NCBI RefSeq assembly: GCF_006539505.1 | Contig: NZ_BJND01000019.1 | Coordinates: 62,001-126,000 of the forward strand | Origin: Streptomyces spinoverrucosus | Lineage (GTDB): Bacteria > Actinomycetota > Actinomycetes > Streptomycetales > Streptomycetaceae | Length of the DNA stretch: 64,000 nt | Direction: 5' to 3' | Shown: positions 16,295-24,800 of the stretch, in pieces | Layout: each line of letters opens with the position of its first letter | How positions within the stretch are numbered: the first letter of the stretch is position 1 | The notes under the pieces: generated by a model | The model's database searches: none | What the model was told of the DNA's origin: nothing | Seen by the model: the letters and a program-made list of their open reading frames with translations, nothing else | Translations under genes and position numbers: made by a program

Positions 16295-16984
16295 TCAGCG
16301 GATCAGGTCCAGCACGGGGCGCAGTCCGTCCGGCCGCCGGTCGGCCGGCAGATGGTCCACGAAGTGCACCGCGCAGCCCAGCGCCGTCGCGCCGCCGTCG
16401 GCACGCCGGTCGTCGCCCACCATCAGCACCTCCCGCGGGTCGGCGCCGAGATCGGCGCAGGCGGCCGCGAACAGTCGTGGGTCGGGCTTGCGGATGCCGT
16501 GCTCGTACGACAGGGCGTACGTGTCCACGTACTGGTCGAGCCCGTGCGCGCGGAATACCGGGCGCAGGTCCCAGCCGATGTTGCTGACCACGCCGATGCC
16601 GACCCCGCGCTCGCGCAGCGCGCCCAGCACCTCGGCGGCGTCCGGGTAGGGCGCCCACGCGTCCGGCGACATGTGGCGCTCGTAGAGGGCGTCGTGCAAC
16701 CCGGGGTCGGGCAGCGGAACCTGGCGGGAGAGGCCGGTGTACGCGGCCCGGTGCTCCTCGGGGGTCTGGTCGCGGACCTCCCACACCTCGGCGAGTTCGG
16801 CGGGGATGTGCTGCGGGAACGCCCCGCCGGGCAGCGCGCCCGCGGCCTCCAGTGCCTGTGCCGTCTTGGTGAACTCGGGTTCGGTCAGTGCGGCTTCGGC
16901 CGCGGCGAGCACGGCACGCAGCCAGGCCTCGGTGGACTCGACGCGGAAGAGGGTTCCGGAGAAGTCGAACAGCACGGCGGTCAT
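16295..16984 (-). CDS. HAD-superfamily hydrolase
   Basis: 229 residues. Motif I is DFSGTL (residues 7-12, nucleophile Asp7), where Ser replaces the usual second-position residue and there is no Asp at nucleophile+2, a variant that may lower or change phosphatase activity. Motif II is VVSNIGWD, motif III the Lys in HGIRKPDP, and motif IV VGDDRRAD. A helical cap lies between residues 15 and 100. The overall form is that of a haloacid-dehalogenase/phosphoglycolate-phosphatase-like small-molecule hydrolase. The start ATG has AGGAT upstream. Its stop is 186 bases from the TetR start. The substrate is unknown. Confidence 0.82.
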   Translation of the reverse strand: MTAVLFDFSGTLFRVESTEAWLRAVLAAAEAALTEPEFTKTAQALEAAGALPGGAFPQHIPAELAEVWEVRDQTPEEHRAAYTGLSRQVPLPDPGLHDALYERHMSPDAWAPYPDAAEVLGALRERGVGIGVVSNIGWDLRPVFRAHGLDQYVDTYALSYEHGIRKPDPRLFAAACADLGADPREVLMVGDDRRADGGATALGCAVHFVDHLPADRRPDGLRPVLDLIR

Positions 16985-17013
16985 GCGGTGATCCTATGGG
17001 CGTGGCCCTCCGG

Positions 17014-17685
17014 TCAGGGGTGCCAACGCTTGTGGGCCATCACCGCCAGGGCCACCACCATCGCCCCGAGCAGCCAGCCGGCGAACACGTCCGTCGGCCA
17101 GTGCACGCCGAGCCACACCCGGGTCAGGCCGACGCCGGCCACCGAGACCACGGCCACGGCGAGGGCCGTACGGATGAGGCCGCGGCCGGCGCCGTAGTGG
17201 TGCAGGAGCCACAGCAGCAGGCCAAGGACCACCGTTGCGGTCATGGCGTGGCCGGACGGGAAGGCCGCGTAGTGGGCCGAGTCGACGGGGTCGGGCCAGT
17301 CGGGCCGTTCGCGGCCGACCGCGGCCTTCGTGGTCTGCTGCACACCGGTGCTCACCGCAACGGTGACCACCAGCCACACCGCCGTCCACCGCGCCGAGCG
17401 CCGCCACACCAGCCACAGCACGACACCCGCGCACAGGATGCGCATCGTCTGCGGGTCCCAGACCCAGTCCGTGAGGATCCGGCACACCTGCGTGAGCCCG
17501 GACTCCTCGACCGCCCAGCGGTGGGTGGTCCGGGAGACCTCGCGGTCGAGGACGAGCACCGGACCCCATTCGGCGGCGACCAGAACGAGGAGCAGCAGCG
17601 AGATCGACGCCAGCGCGATCCCGGCACGAAGAGGCGTGCGATGGTCGGACGTACGGGGCGGGGACTCGACGGTTGGGGTGTGCAT
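17014..17685 (-). CDS. PAP2-family membrane phosphatase
   Basis: 223 residues with about five or six membrane helices. The three phosphatase motifs are in order: KAAVGRERP (C1), PSGHA (C2) and TRVWLGVHWPTD (C3, with the catalytic His). Members remove phosphate from lipid phosphates such as undecaprenyl pyrophosphate or phosphatidate on the outer face of the membrane. It precedes the HAD gene in the same direction with a 29-base gap, so the two phosphatase-like genes may be co-transcribed. No specific substrate is indicated. Confidence 0.87.
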   Translation of the reverse strand: MHTPTVESPPRTSDHRTPLRAGIALASISLLLLVLVAAEWGPVLVLDREVSRTTHRWAVEESGLTQVCRILTDWVWDPQTMRILCAGVVLWLVWRRSARWTAVWLVVTVAVSTGVQQTTKAAVGRERPDWPDPVDSAHYAAFPSGHAMTATVVLGLLLWLLHHYGAGRGLIRTALAVAVVSVAGVGLTRVWLGVHWPTDVFAGWLLGAMVVALAVMAHKRWHP

Positions 17686-17766
17686 GGTGAGATCTTTGCC
17701 GATTCTTGGGGCAGCATGCCAATGACCGAGGCTGCTGGGGTGCAGGAAGGCTTGATATGAGCGCCG

Positions 17767-18321
17767 TCAGAGCGCGAGGAGCATCGCGACCATGGCGATG
17801 CCCATCGACAGGCGGCAGGCCCGCGCCAGTTCGGGCCGATCGCCCCACGCAGTGGGACTCGGACCGCCCGCCACGGCGGGTATCGGGATCAGCCTGGCTC
17901 CGCTCAGCAGGACGTATCCAGTGAAGTAGAGCAGCAGTGCGCCTGTCAGCAACGGGAGTCCGGAGCCGCCGTGTCCGTGTCCCTGTGCGGCGGCGGGGGA
18001 GTCGGCCATCGCCATCGCCATGTAGACCATGGCCGAGGCGCCCACCAGGTGGTGCAGGTGGTGCCTGCCGGTGCGCGCCGCCCACAGGGCGCGCAGGGCC
18101 GCCGCACCGAAGACGACGGCGTAGCCGGGCCAGGTCCACTGCGGTGGGGTGAACGCCGTCGCCGGTACGGCCATCGCGGCCATGCCGAAGCCCATCAGCG
18201 CCTCGTCGCCCGCGCTACGGCGCTGCTCCTCGACACCGCTGCGCAGGCGCAGCAGGCAGTAGGCGCCGGTCGCCGCGCACAGCGCGACCAGCAGCCAGCC
18301 CGGCGCGGCCGGTCCGTGCAC
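17767..18321 (-). CDS. DUF5134 integral membrane protein
   Basis: About 184 residues. I chose the GTG at 18321 because GGGGAGG lies five bases before it; the GTG at 18327 directly abuts that site. Five to six hydrophobic helices are visible, with the conserved pieces GDEALMGFGMAAMAVP and HHLHHLVGASAMVYMAMAM. The His/Met-rich loop (TGRHHLHHL, QGHGHGG) resembles the family's pattern and could bind copper or heme, but no function is known. It sits 81 bases upstream of the PAP2 gene in the same direction and is divergent from the FUSC operon. Confidence 0.8.
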   Translation of the reverse strand: MHGPAAPGWLLVALCAATGAYCLLRLRSGVEEQRRSAGDEALMGFGMAAMAVPATAFTPPQWTWPGYAVVFGAAALRALWAARTGRHHLHHLVGASAMVYMAMAMADSPAAAQGHGHGGSGLPLLTGALLLYFTGYVLLSGARLIPIPAVAGGPSPTAWGDRPELARACRLSMGIAMVAMLLAL

Positions 18322-18448
18322 CCGCACCTCCCCGCTCGACGGTCGGTCAAGGGATGCCCAATGGATAGAGATGCCCGATTCATGCGGCGCGCACGCGAGC
18401 GCAAGGGTGTACGCGGGGAGCGCTCGGGGAGGTGAAGGAGCAATTCGT

Positions 18449-18469
18449 TTACGGGTGAAACACCTGTAA
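18449..18469. promoter_or_regulatory. operator overlapping the promoter of the FUSC-marR operon
   Basis: TTACGGGTG-AAA-CACCTGTAA has 9-bp arms matching at eight positions. The right arm runs into TGTAAT (18465-18470), a -10-like element ending ten bases before the ATG of the FUSC gene, with no ribosome site in between. This suggests a leaderless transcript blocked by the MarR protein encoded second in the operon. Confidence 0.6.
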
Positions 18470-18479
18470 TCTGCTTTCC

Positions 18480-20153
18480 ATGAGCAGTGCGACCCCCACC
18501 TCCCGGATCCCTCGCGTGCACCGGCTCCCGCTCGCCGGTGTGCTGCGCGTCGGTCGGCCCTCCGACATCTGGTTCAAGCCCGCGCTGAGCGTGGTGGTCG
18601 CGCTCGCCCCGCCCAATCTGACCCTGCTCGCCATGGACCGCCTCGACCTGGCCATGTACACGATGGCCGGATCCCTGTGCGCCCTGTACGCCCACAATCG
18701 TCCGTACGCCGCTCGGGCCCGGGTGCTGGCGTGGGTGGTGCTCGGCATGCTCGGCGGCCTCGCCGTCGCGCTGGTCACCGCCTCACTCACGACGAACGCC
18801 GTCGTGCTGGTCACCGTCGGCGCTCTCCTGGCCGCCGTGCAGAAGGTGCTGTGTGACGCCTCCCGGCTCGGGCCGCCCGGCAATGTCGTCCTCACCTTCG
18901 TCAGCTCCGCCGCGCTGTTCGCCCCGCAGTCCCTGGGCCAGGTACCGGGACACCTTACGCTCGGCATCGCCGCCGGCGGGTGGGCCTGGCTCGTCGGCAT
19001 GGCGCCCGGCCTGGTCCGCCCGCACGGCCCCGAGCGCCGCGCCACCGCACAGGCCCTGAACGCCGCCGCCGCGTACGCCGACACGCGAGGCACCGGGGAC
19101 GGGCACGCCCGGGCCCGTGCCGCCGCGGCCACTGCCGTGCAGGCCGCCTGGCAGTCGTTGCTGTCCGCCGGGGATCGCTCCACGACCCGGCGTGCCCTGC
19201 GCGCCCTCGTTGTCCGCGCCGAGGTGGCCCTCGCCGCGCCCGCCGACACCGACCCGGCACGGCTGCGGGCCTGGGGCCGCGAGCTGCGCGGCACCGGGCC
19301 CGTGCCGTACGCGGGCGACCCGGACGTCGACGAACTGCTCGGCGTGGACGTCGAACTGGCCGCACCGCACCGGCCGTTGCGGCGCGCCCTCGCGTCGCTC
19401 GGACCGATCGCCGCCCGCACTGCCCTCGGTTGCGCTCTGGCCGGATACGCATCCCTGGCGCTCGGCATCGGCCGCCCGTACTGGGCGCTGGTCACCGCCG
19501 CCGCCCTCTACCAGGCCAACATCACGCTCACCTGGAGCCGGGGTGTTCAGCGCGTGGTCGGCAATCTCGCGGGTGTCCTCGTCTTCGCCGCGCTCACCCC
19601 GCTCGCCCACCTCGGCCAGGCGGCGCTGGTGCTGTGCTGTCTCGCCTGCAGTTTCGGTGCGGAGGCGCTGATCAGCCGGAACTACTGGCTCGGCAGCGTC
19701 TGCGTCACGCCGATGGCGCTGCTCATCACCGAGTGCACCGGCTTCCAGGATCCCGGTGTGCTGATCGCCGAGCGGGTTGTGGACACCTTCGTCGGCGCGC
19801 TGGTCGGCTTCGTCGCCGCGGTCGCCGTCACCAACCGGAGTGCGGGCGCCCGCCTCGAACACGCCCTGACCGCCGTGGAACGGGCCCGCGAGCGCACGGC
19901 CCGCCTGCTGGCCGAGCCGCAGCCCGCCGCCGACGCGCTGGAAGCCGCCCGCCGCGCCCTCACCGCCGCCCTCGTCGACCTGCGCGCCACCGCCGACGCC
20001 GCGTCCGGCGAGTGGTGGCAGCGGGCGCTGCCCCAGGAGCGGGTCGTCCACGCCGAACAGGCAGGACACCGTACGCTCGCGGCGACGGTAAGACACCAGG
20101 GGCTGCTCCTGGACCGGGACGCGGACAGGACGACGGAGGACGCACGGCCATGA
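18480..20153 (+). CDS. FUSC-family (aromatic acid exporter-like) membrane transporter
   Basis: 557 residues. Two membrane halves (about 30-175 and 335-455) are separated by and followed by soluble helical regions. The second half has the FUSC pattern ALASLGPIAARTALGCALAG, RPYWALVTAAALYQANIT and SRGVQRVVGNLAGV. FUSC proteins such as AaeB expel aromatic carboxylates or similar toxic organic acids. The gene overlaps the next one, a MarR regulator, through ATGA, so the two are translationally coupled. MarR proteins commonly sense aromatic acids, which supports an aromatic-acid efflux role. The start lacks a Shine-Dalgarno and appears leaderless. Confidence 0.85.
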   Translation: MSSATPTSRIPRVHRLPLAGVLRVGRPSDIWFKPALSVVVALAPPNLTLLAMDRLDLAMYTMAGSLCALYAHNRPYAARARVLAWVVLGMLGGLAVALVTASLTTNAVVLVTVGALLAAVQKVLCDASRLGPPGNVVLTFVSSAALFAPQSLGQVPGHLTLGIAAGGWAWLVGMAPGLVRPHGPERRATAQALNAAAAYADTRGTGDGHARARAAAATAVQAAWQSLLSAGDRSTTRRALRALVVRAEVALAAPADTDPARLRAWGRELRGTGPVPYAGDPDVDELLGVDVELAAPHRPLRRALASLGPIAARTALGCALAGYASLALGIGRPYWALVTAAALYQANITLTWSRGVQRVVGNLAGVLVFAALTPLAHLGQAALVLCCLACSFGAEALISRNYWLGSVCVTPMALLITECTGFQDPGVLIAERVVDTFVGALVGFVAAVAVTNRSAGARLEHALTAVERARERTARLLAEPQPAADALEAARRALTAALVDLRATADAASGEWWQRALPQERVVHAEQAGHRTLAATVRHQGLLLDRDADRTTEDARP

Positions 20154-21319
20154 CGGGGACGAACGGGCGGGGGGCCGACGGGGGAGATGCGGCGGGTACG
20201 GCGGGGCTGCGCGGCGCGGGTGGCGCGGGCCGCGGTGGCGTCATCGGCGGTGTGGATCCCGCTGGCGGCACCGCGTCCACTGGTGGCACCGGGCCCACTG
20301 GTGGCAGGGTCGGCCCGGTCGGTGCGGCTGGTCCCGGCGGTATGGATGCCACTGGCGGCACCGCGCCCACTGGTGGCACCGCGTCGACTGGTGGGACGGT
20401 CGGTCCCGGCGGTGCGGCTGGCCCCGGCGGCGCGGATCCCACTGGCGGCACCGCGCCCACCGGTGGTCCCGCGTGGACTGGCGGCAAGGTCGGTCCCGGC
20501 GGTGCGGCTGGCCCCGGCGGCGCGGATCCCACTGGCGGCACCGCGTCGACTGGTGGCAGGGGCGGCCCCGTCTGTGCGGCTGGTCCCGGTGGTATGGATG
20601 CCACTGGTGGCTCCGCGTCGACTGGCGGCACGGTCGGTCCCGGCGGTGCGGCTGGCCCCGGCGGCATGGATCCCACTGGCGGCACCGCGCCCACCGGCGG
20701 CACCGCGCCCACCGGCGGTCCCGCGTCGACCGGCGGCACGGCCCGCCCCGCTGGCATGGCAGGCCCCGCCAGCGCGGCCCGCCCCACCGGCGCGCCCCGC
20801 CCCGCCACCCCCGCCCGTCGTGACACCGTCGCCGCTGTCGTCCGTCAGTGGCAGGTCGTGCACCCCGAGCTCGACACCGGCCCCATGGAGATCATCGGTC
20901 GGGTCAACCGCTGTGCCGCCCTCCTTCAGCAGGCCGAGGACGCCCCGCTGCGCCGGGCCGGGCTCAGTCGGCCGGAGTTCGACCTGCTTGCCGCGCTGCG
21001 CCGTACCGGACATGAGCTGACCCCCGGTGAACTGGCCCGCGAGACCTTCTCCTCCGGTGCCGCCGTCACCAAACGCCTCAAGCAGCTCACCCAACGCGCC
21101 CTGGTCGAGCGGCGCGGCGACCACCGTGACCGCCGCGTCGCCCACGTCCGGCTCACGGACGCCGGACGGGACCTCGTCGACGCCATCCTCCCCGAGCAGC
21201 TCGCCTACGAGAGCGCCGTACTGTCCGGTCTCGACGCGCCGCAGCAGGGCGAACTCGCCGCCCTGCTGGGGGAGTTGCTCGGTCAGCTGGAGGGGCGCCT
21301 GGGCGTGCTGCGGGGGTGA
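20150..21319 (+). CDS. MarR-family regulator with long hexapeptide-repeat N-terminal region
   Basis: 389 residues from an ATG overlapping the FUSC stop (ATGA) and preceded by GGAGGA. Residues about 33-206 consist of some 29 hexads of the form GGx-x-x-T/P (for example GGTAST, GGTVGP, GGAAGP, GGADPT), which group into a recurring higher-order block. The MarR domain follows (about 225-389): VNRCAALLQQAEDAPLRRAG, LSRPEFDLLAALRRTG, LTPGELARETFSSGAAVTKR and RRGDHRDRRVAHVRLTD are the dimer helix, HTH and wing. A normal MarR protein is 140-180 residues, so the N-terminal addition is exceptional. It probably represses its own operon with the FUSC exporter. The repeat could be a flexible linker, a multimerisation surface, or non-functional expansion. 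Internal starts that skip the repeat exist, but none has a better ribosome site. Confidence 0.82.
   Translation: MTGTNGRGADGGDAAGTAGLRGAGGAGRGGVIGGVDPAGGTASTGGTGPTGGRVGPVGAAGPGGMDATGGTAPTGGTASTGGTVGPGGAAGPGGADPTGGTAPTGGPAWTGGKVGPGGAAGPGGADPTGGTASTGGRGGPVCAAGPGGMDATGGSASTGGTVGPGGAAGPGGMDPTGGTAPTGGTAPTGGPASTGGTARPAGMAGPASAARPTGAPRPATPARRDTVAAVVRQWQVVHPELDTGPMEIIGRVNRCAALLQQAEDAPLRRAGLSRPEFDLLAALRRTGHELTPGELARETFSSGAAVTKRLKQLTQRALVERRGDHRDRRVAHVRLTDAGRDLVDAILPEQLAYESAVLSGLDAPQQGELAALLGELLGQLEGRLGVLRG
20246..20767 (+). repeat. 18-bp repeats encoding hexapeptides within the MarR gene
   Basis: About 29 tandem 18-base units with Gly-Gly at the first two codons of nearly every unit. A larger pattern of four to six hexads (x-GP, xAAGP, GGxDxT, GGTAPT/GGTAST) recurs about five times, giving near-identical stretches such as the one shared by 20401-20460 and 20491-20550. 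The period is a multiple of three throughout, so unit gain or loss keeps the frame. Confidence 0.85.
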
Positions 21320-21341
21320 GCATCCTGGATGCCTCGAAACG

Positions 21342-22394
21342 TCACAGCACGTCGTGCACCGTCCGCCGATGTGTGGAGCGCCGGTCGTCGATCTCGGTCC
21401 AGCGGTCGCCGTAGATGTTCCGCGTGATGGCCGGCTCCCGGACGAAGTCGTGCGGGAAGCCCAGCGGCAGCGCGCTCACCTCGTCGAGGCGGGCGACGGC
21501 GTCCGTGTCGAGCCGGACGTCGACCGCCCCGAGATTGTCGGCGAGCTGGCTCTCCTTGGTGGCGGCGATGATGGGGACGATGTTGCCGGGCCGCCCCAGC
21601 AGCCAGGCCAGCGCCACCTGTGCCGGGCTCCAGCCGCCCTGCTCGGCGATCTGAAGGACCGCCGTCACGATGGCCTCCTCGCGTGCGTCGACCGTGCCGC
21701 CGGTGACGTCAAGCCGCCCCGCCTCGCCGTGCCGGTACTTCCCGGTGAGCTTCCCGGACCCGAGCGGCCCCCACGCCAGCACGGCGAGGTCGAACGCCCG
21801 TGCCTGCGGCAGCAGTTCACGCTCGGGCGTGCGCTCCAGCAGGTTGTACAGCAGCTGCGACCCCGCGAACGCCGTCCAGCCCCGCAGCTCGGCCAGCGTA
21901 TTGGCCTGCGCGATCTCCCAGGCCGGCCAGTCCGAGACGCCGACGTACAGCACCTTCCCGGTCCGTACGAGGTCGTCCAGTGCCCGCATCACCTCGTCGA
22001 CCGGGGTGAAGTTGTCCCGCGCGTGCACCCAGAGCACGTCGAGCCGGTCGGTGCGCAGCCGCTCCAGGCTGGCCTCCACCGACTGCACCAGGTTCTTGCG
22101 GTGGTTGCCCGCGGAGTTGACGTCACCGTCGCGGATGCCGCACGTGTACTTGCTGGCCAGCACGAACTCGTCGCGCCGCCCCTCCAGCAGACCGCCCAGG
22201 ATCCGCTCCGAACTGCCGTCCGTGTAGATGTTGGCGGTGTCGATGAAGTTGCCGCCCGCGTCCGCGTAGGCGTCGAGGATCCGTTTGCTGGTGTCCTGGT
22301 CGGCGCCCCAGCCCCAGTCGTCGCCGATGGTCATCGCGCCGAGGCTCAGCTCGCTCACGCGCAGACCGGTCTTGCCGAACAGTGTGTAACGCAC
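21342..22394 (-). CDS. aldo/keto reductase
   Basis: 350 residues from a GTG with GGAGGGGAG seven bases upstream. A TIM-barrel AKR: GKTGLRVSELSLGAMTIG at the N-terminus, catalytic Asp/Tyr in NFIDTANIYTDGSSERILG, the Lys in FVLASKYTCG, and the His in VLWVHARDNFTPVDEVM. The cofactor segment VPIIAATKESQLADNLGA near the C-terminus is the NADPH-binding loop. This branch (YhdN/Tas-like) reduces aldehydes and ketones of broad range. It is convergent with the MarR gene, 22 bases away, and has no pathway context. Confidence 0.88.
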   Translation of the reverse strand: MRYTLFGKTGLRVSELSLGAMTIGDDWGWGADQDTSKRILDAYADAGGNFIDTANIYTDGSSERILGGLLEGRRDEFVLASKYTCGIRDGDVNSAGNHRKNLVQSVEASLERLRTDRLDVLWVHARDNFTPVDEVMRALDDLVRTGKVLYVGVSDWPAWEIAQANTLAELRGWTAFAGSQLLYNLLERTPERELLPQARAFDLAVLAWGPLGSGKLTGKYRHGEAGRLDVTGGTVDAREEAIVTAVLQIAEQGGWSPAQVALAWLLGRPGNIVPIIAATKESQLADNLGAVDVRLDTDAVARLDEVSALPLGFPHDFVREPAITRNIYGDRWTEIDDRRSTHRRTVHDVL

Positions 22395-22478
22395 GGTGCG
22401 CTCCCCTCCGGGACGTCAGGTCGTGCCCACGACGCTAGGAGCTGGAGCGCACTCCAGCGCAAAACCCTGGCCGTCGGC

Positions 22479-23243
22479 TCAGCCCTCGTCACCCGCGAGG
22501 TAGACGCCGAAGACCCCGCCCTGCGGATCGCGCAGCACCGCGATGCGCGGACCGCCCGGCACGGAGGTGGGCTCCATCAGGGCCGTGCCGCCCGCCCCGA
22601 TGGCCGTCGCGGCGGTGGCGTCGACGTCGGCCACCGCGAAGTACGGCAGCCAGTGCGGCGGCACCTCCTGCGGGAACTTGTCGTCCATGGTCATCAGGCC
22701 GCCGAAGTCCTGACCGGCGATGCCCCACTGGGTGTAGTTCTCCGAGGCGTTGATGGTCCAGCCGAAAACGGTCGTGTAGAAGTCACGCGCGCGTGCGGGC
22801 TCCCGGGTGAGCAGTTCCACCCAGCCCAGCGCGCCGGGCGCGTTGAACAGTCCGGCGCCCTCGAAGGCCCGTGGCTGCCACAGCGTGAAGGCGGCGCCGG
22901 CCGGGTCGGCGGCCACCGCGAAGCGGCCCGCGTCGAAGACGTCCATCGGGCCCATCATCACCGTGCCGCCGGCCGCCGTGATCTGCTGCGCGGTCTCGTC
23001 GGCGTCCCGGACGGCGAACGACACGGTCCACGCGACCGGCTGCCCCTCCTGGTACAGCGGCGTCAGCGCGGCCACCGCCGCGTCGTCCAGGTGCGCGACC
23101 GTGTAACCGCCCGCCTCCTGGCGCGGGTCGGTCTCGGACCGCCAGCCGAACAGCTCGGCGTAGAACCGCTTGGCCCCGTCCATGTCACTCGTGCCCAGTT
23201 CGACCCAGCAGGGGCCGCCGACCACCGGCTTGTCGAGCTTCAT
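22479..23243 (-). CDS. two-domain VOC (glyoxalase/bleomycin-resistance-like) protein
   Basis: 254 residues made of two VOC halves, about 8-125 and 135-254. Each starts with the family pattern (GGPCWVELGTSDMDGAKRFY and GALGWVELLTREPARARDFY) and ends with a DPxGxxFxL/V segment (DPAGAAFTLW, DPQGGVFGVY). Proteins of this shape act as dioxygenases, isomerases, or drug-binding proteins, and the metal ligands are not all conserved here, so enzymatic activity is uncertain. It follows the AKR start by 84 bases on the same strand and is divergent from a GNAT gene. Confidence 0.85.
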   Translation of the reverse strand: MKLDKPVVGGPCWVELGTSDMDGAKRFYAELFGWRSETDPRQEAGGYTVAHLDDAAVAALTPLYQEGQPVAWTVSFAVRDADETAQQITAAGGTVMMGPMDVFDAGRFAVAADPAGAAFTLWQPRAFEGAGLFNAPGALGWVELLTREPARARDFYTTVFGWTINASENYTQWGIAGQDFGGLMTMDDKFPQEVPPHWLPYFAVADVDATAATAIGAGGTALMEPTSVPGGPRIAVLRDPQGGVFGVYLAGDEG

Positions 23244-23411
23244 CCGACGTTCCTTCCGCAGCAGAGAACCTCCACCAGCACGCTAGCTGCGCCCACTGAC
23301 AGCGGCCATCCGGAAACCTTCTCGCGCCCGGCGCCGCTGCCGACATACGATCCCTCGCGTACCGCACCCGATGGCGGCCTCCAGACGATCACCCCTGCCC
23401 GGAGGTTCCGC

Positions 23412-24326
23412 ATGTCCGCGCCCCAGGTGCGCCCCTTCCGCCGTGACGACCGCGACCAGCTCACCGAACTGGTCAACGCGCATGTCGCCGCCGTCGTCCC
23501 GGGTGTCTCCGTCTCCGTCAACACCGTGCTCAGCGCGCTGGAGCGGGAGCCGGACGAATTCGTCACCGATCCGTGGGTGAGCGAGCGGGTCACCCTCGTC
23601 GCCGAACAGCGTCGCTCCGTCGTCGCGGCCGCCCAGGTGCTGCGCTACCGCGACGACACAGAGGTCGGCGAGCACTACCGCGACGCCGGTGAGATCCGCT
23701 GGTTCGTGTGCGCCCCCGCGGCCTCCTTCCGGCCGGGCACCGAGCGGGCCGCCGACCTGCTCATGCAGGCCTGCCTCGCCCAGCTGGCCCGCTGGCAGGT
23801 CCGGGTGCGGTACGCAGACGGCACGCTCCCGGCCCCGGCCGTGTACGGGCTGCCCCGGCCCTGGCCCCACGTCCGGTCCGTCTACGAGCGCGCCGGGTTC
23901 CGCCACACCGGCGACACGGAAATGCTACTCATCGCCCGCGTCGCCGACCTGCCCCGGCCGGAAGCCCGGCCGGGTGTGACGTACGAGCGCACGCTCGGGG
24001 AGTGCGGCACCCGCTGGACGGCGTACGACGACGGCCGCGCCGTCGGTTTCGTCGAGGTGGACACCGCGCTCGCCCGGCCTGAGCGGCACGTCCGGGCCGG
24101 TGGGCTCTCGGACGTCGGCAACCTGCACGTCGAGCCGTCCCGCCGGGCGGAGGGCTGGGAGCGCCACTTGCTCGCCCAGGCCGCCGACTGGCTCCGTCTG
24201 TGCGGCGCGGACCGAGTCCTGGCCTACGAGGCGGCCGAGGATCGTACGGCCATCGACCGGCTCACCGAGGCGGGTTTCCGGGAGCTGACCCGCACCGACC
24301 GCGGCTGGGAGCACCGCCCGGCGTGA
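23412..24326 (+). CDS. GNAT-family N-acetyltransferase, two-domain
   Basis: 304 residues from the ATG at 23412 with GGAGG six bases upstream. The N-terminal half starts RPFRRDDRDQLTELVNAHVA and the C-terminal half has FVEVDTALARPER, VGNLHVEPSRRAEGWERHLL and a final RLTEAGFRELTRTDRGWEHR, the usual GNAT beta-bulge and C-terminal Tyr/Phe-Arg region. The acetyl-CoA loop (Q/RxxGxG/A) is degenerate (RRAEGWERHL). The substrate is unknown. It is convergent with the VOC gene at 24334, only 7 bases away. Confidence 0.8.
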   Translation: MSAPQVRPFRRDDRDQLTELVNAHVAAVVPGVSVSVNTVLSALEREPDEFVTDPWVSERVTLVAEQRRSVVAAAQVLRYRDDTEVGEHYRDAGEIRWFVCAPAASFRPGTERAADLLMQACLAQLARWQVRVRYADGTLPAPAVYGLPRPWPHVRSVYERAGFRHTGDTEMLLIARVADLPRPEARPGVTYERTLGECGTRWTAYDDGRAVGFVEVDTALARPERHVRAGGLSDVGNLHVEPSRRAEGWERHLLAQAADWLRLCGADRVLAYEAAEDRTAIDRLTEAGFRELTRTDRGWEHRPA

Positions 24327-24333
24327 GAGGGCG

Positions 24334-24726
24334 TCAGATGCCCGGCCGGTACCGGATCGGATGATCCGCCGGCACCTCCACCAGCACGATCGGCACGCCG
24401 TCCGGATCCGCGATCCACATCTCGATCAGCCCCCATGGCTCACGGACCGGCGGCCGTACGATCTCCACGCCCTTGCCCCGCAGCTCGTCGTGCGCGGCGG
24501 CCACGTCGTCGACCTGCAGCCACAGCCGTACGGCCGGGGACGGCGGGGTCTCGGAGCGGCCGGAGAGCTCCAGGTGGCCGCCGCCGATGAAGTAGACGAC
24601 GCCACGGTCCGGCCCGGTGCCGAACTCGCGGTAGACGGCGAGCCCCAGTTGCTCGCCGTAGAAGACACGGGACCGCTCGGGATCGGTGGGGCGCAGCAGG
24701 ATCCGGCCGCTCAGTACATGCACCAT
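24334..24726 (-). CDS. single-domain VOC protein
   Basis: 130 residues. SGRILLRPTDPERSRVFYGEQLGLAVYREFG is the first beta-alpha-beta unit (shown here only as a description of the N-terminal 36 residues), FIGGGHLELSG the metal-ligand strand, and WGLIEMWIADPDGVPIVLVE the second unit with a terminal Glu. This fits a glyoxalase-like metalloenzyme or antibiotic-binding protein. No Shine-Dalgarno decides the start, but the ATG at 24726 gives a standard N-terminus. It is convergent with the GNAT gene and divergent from the next GNAT gene. Confidence 0.82.
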   Translation of the reverse strand: MVHVLSGRILLRPTDPERSRVFYGEQLGLAVYREFGTGPDRGVVYFIGGGHLELSGRSETPPSPAVRLWLQVDDVAAAHDELRGKGVEIVRPPVREPWGLIEMWIADPDGVPIVLVEVPADHPIRYRPGI

Positions 24727-24800
24727 GCACCCGGAGCCTAGCGGCGGCGTTAGGCTCGTCGATGCCCGTGCCGCGCCGGAGAAATCGGGGAGACGCCCTC

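Noticed and set aside
18416..18425. GGGAGCGCTC as a second CebR site
   Set aside because: Only the 10-base core fits; the outer bases (GGG instead of CCA on the right) do not, and the FUSC operon has no link to cellobiose.
20246..20767. The repeat run in the MarR gene as a CRISPR array
   Set aside because: Units are 18 bases without unique spacers, keep the reading frame and encode hexapeptides.
21027..24326. A 1099-codon plus frame from the MarR gene to the GNAT gene
   Set aside because: It crosses the AKR and VOC genes in antisense; only the part from the ATG at 23412 is a real gene.
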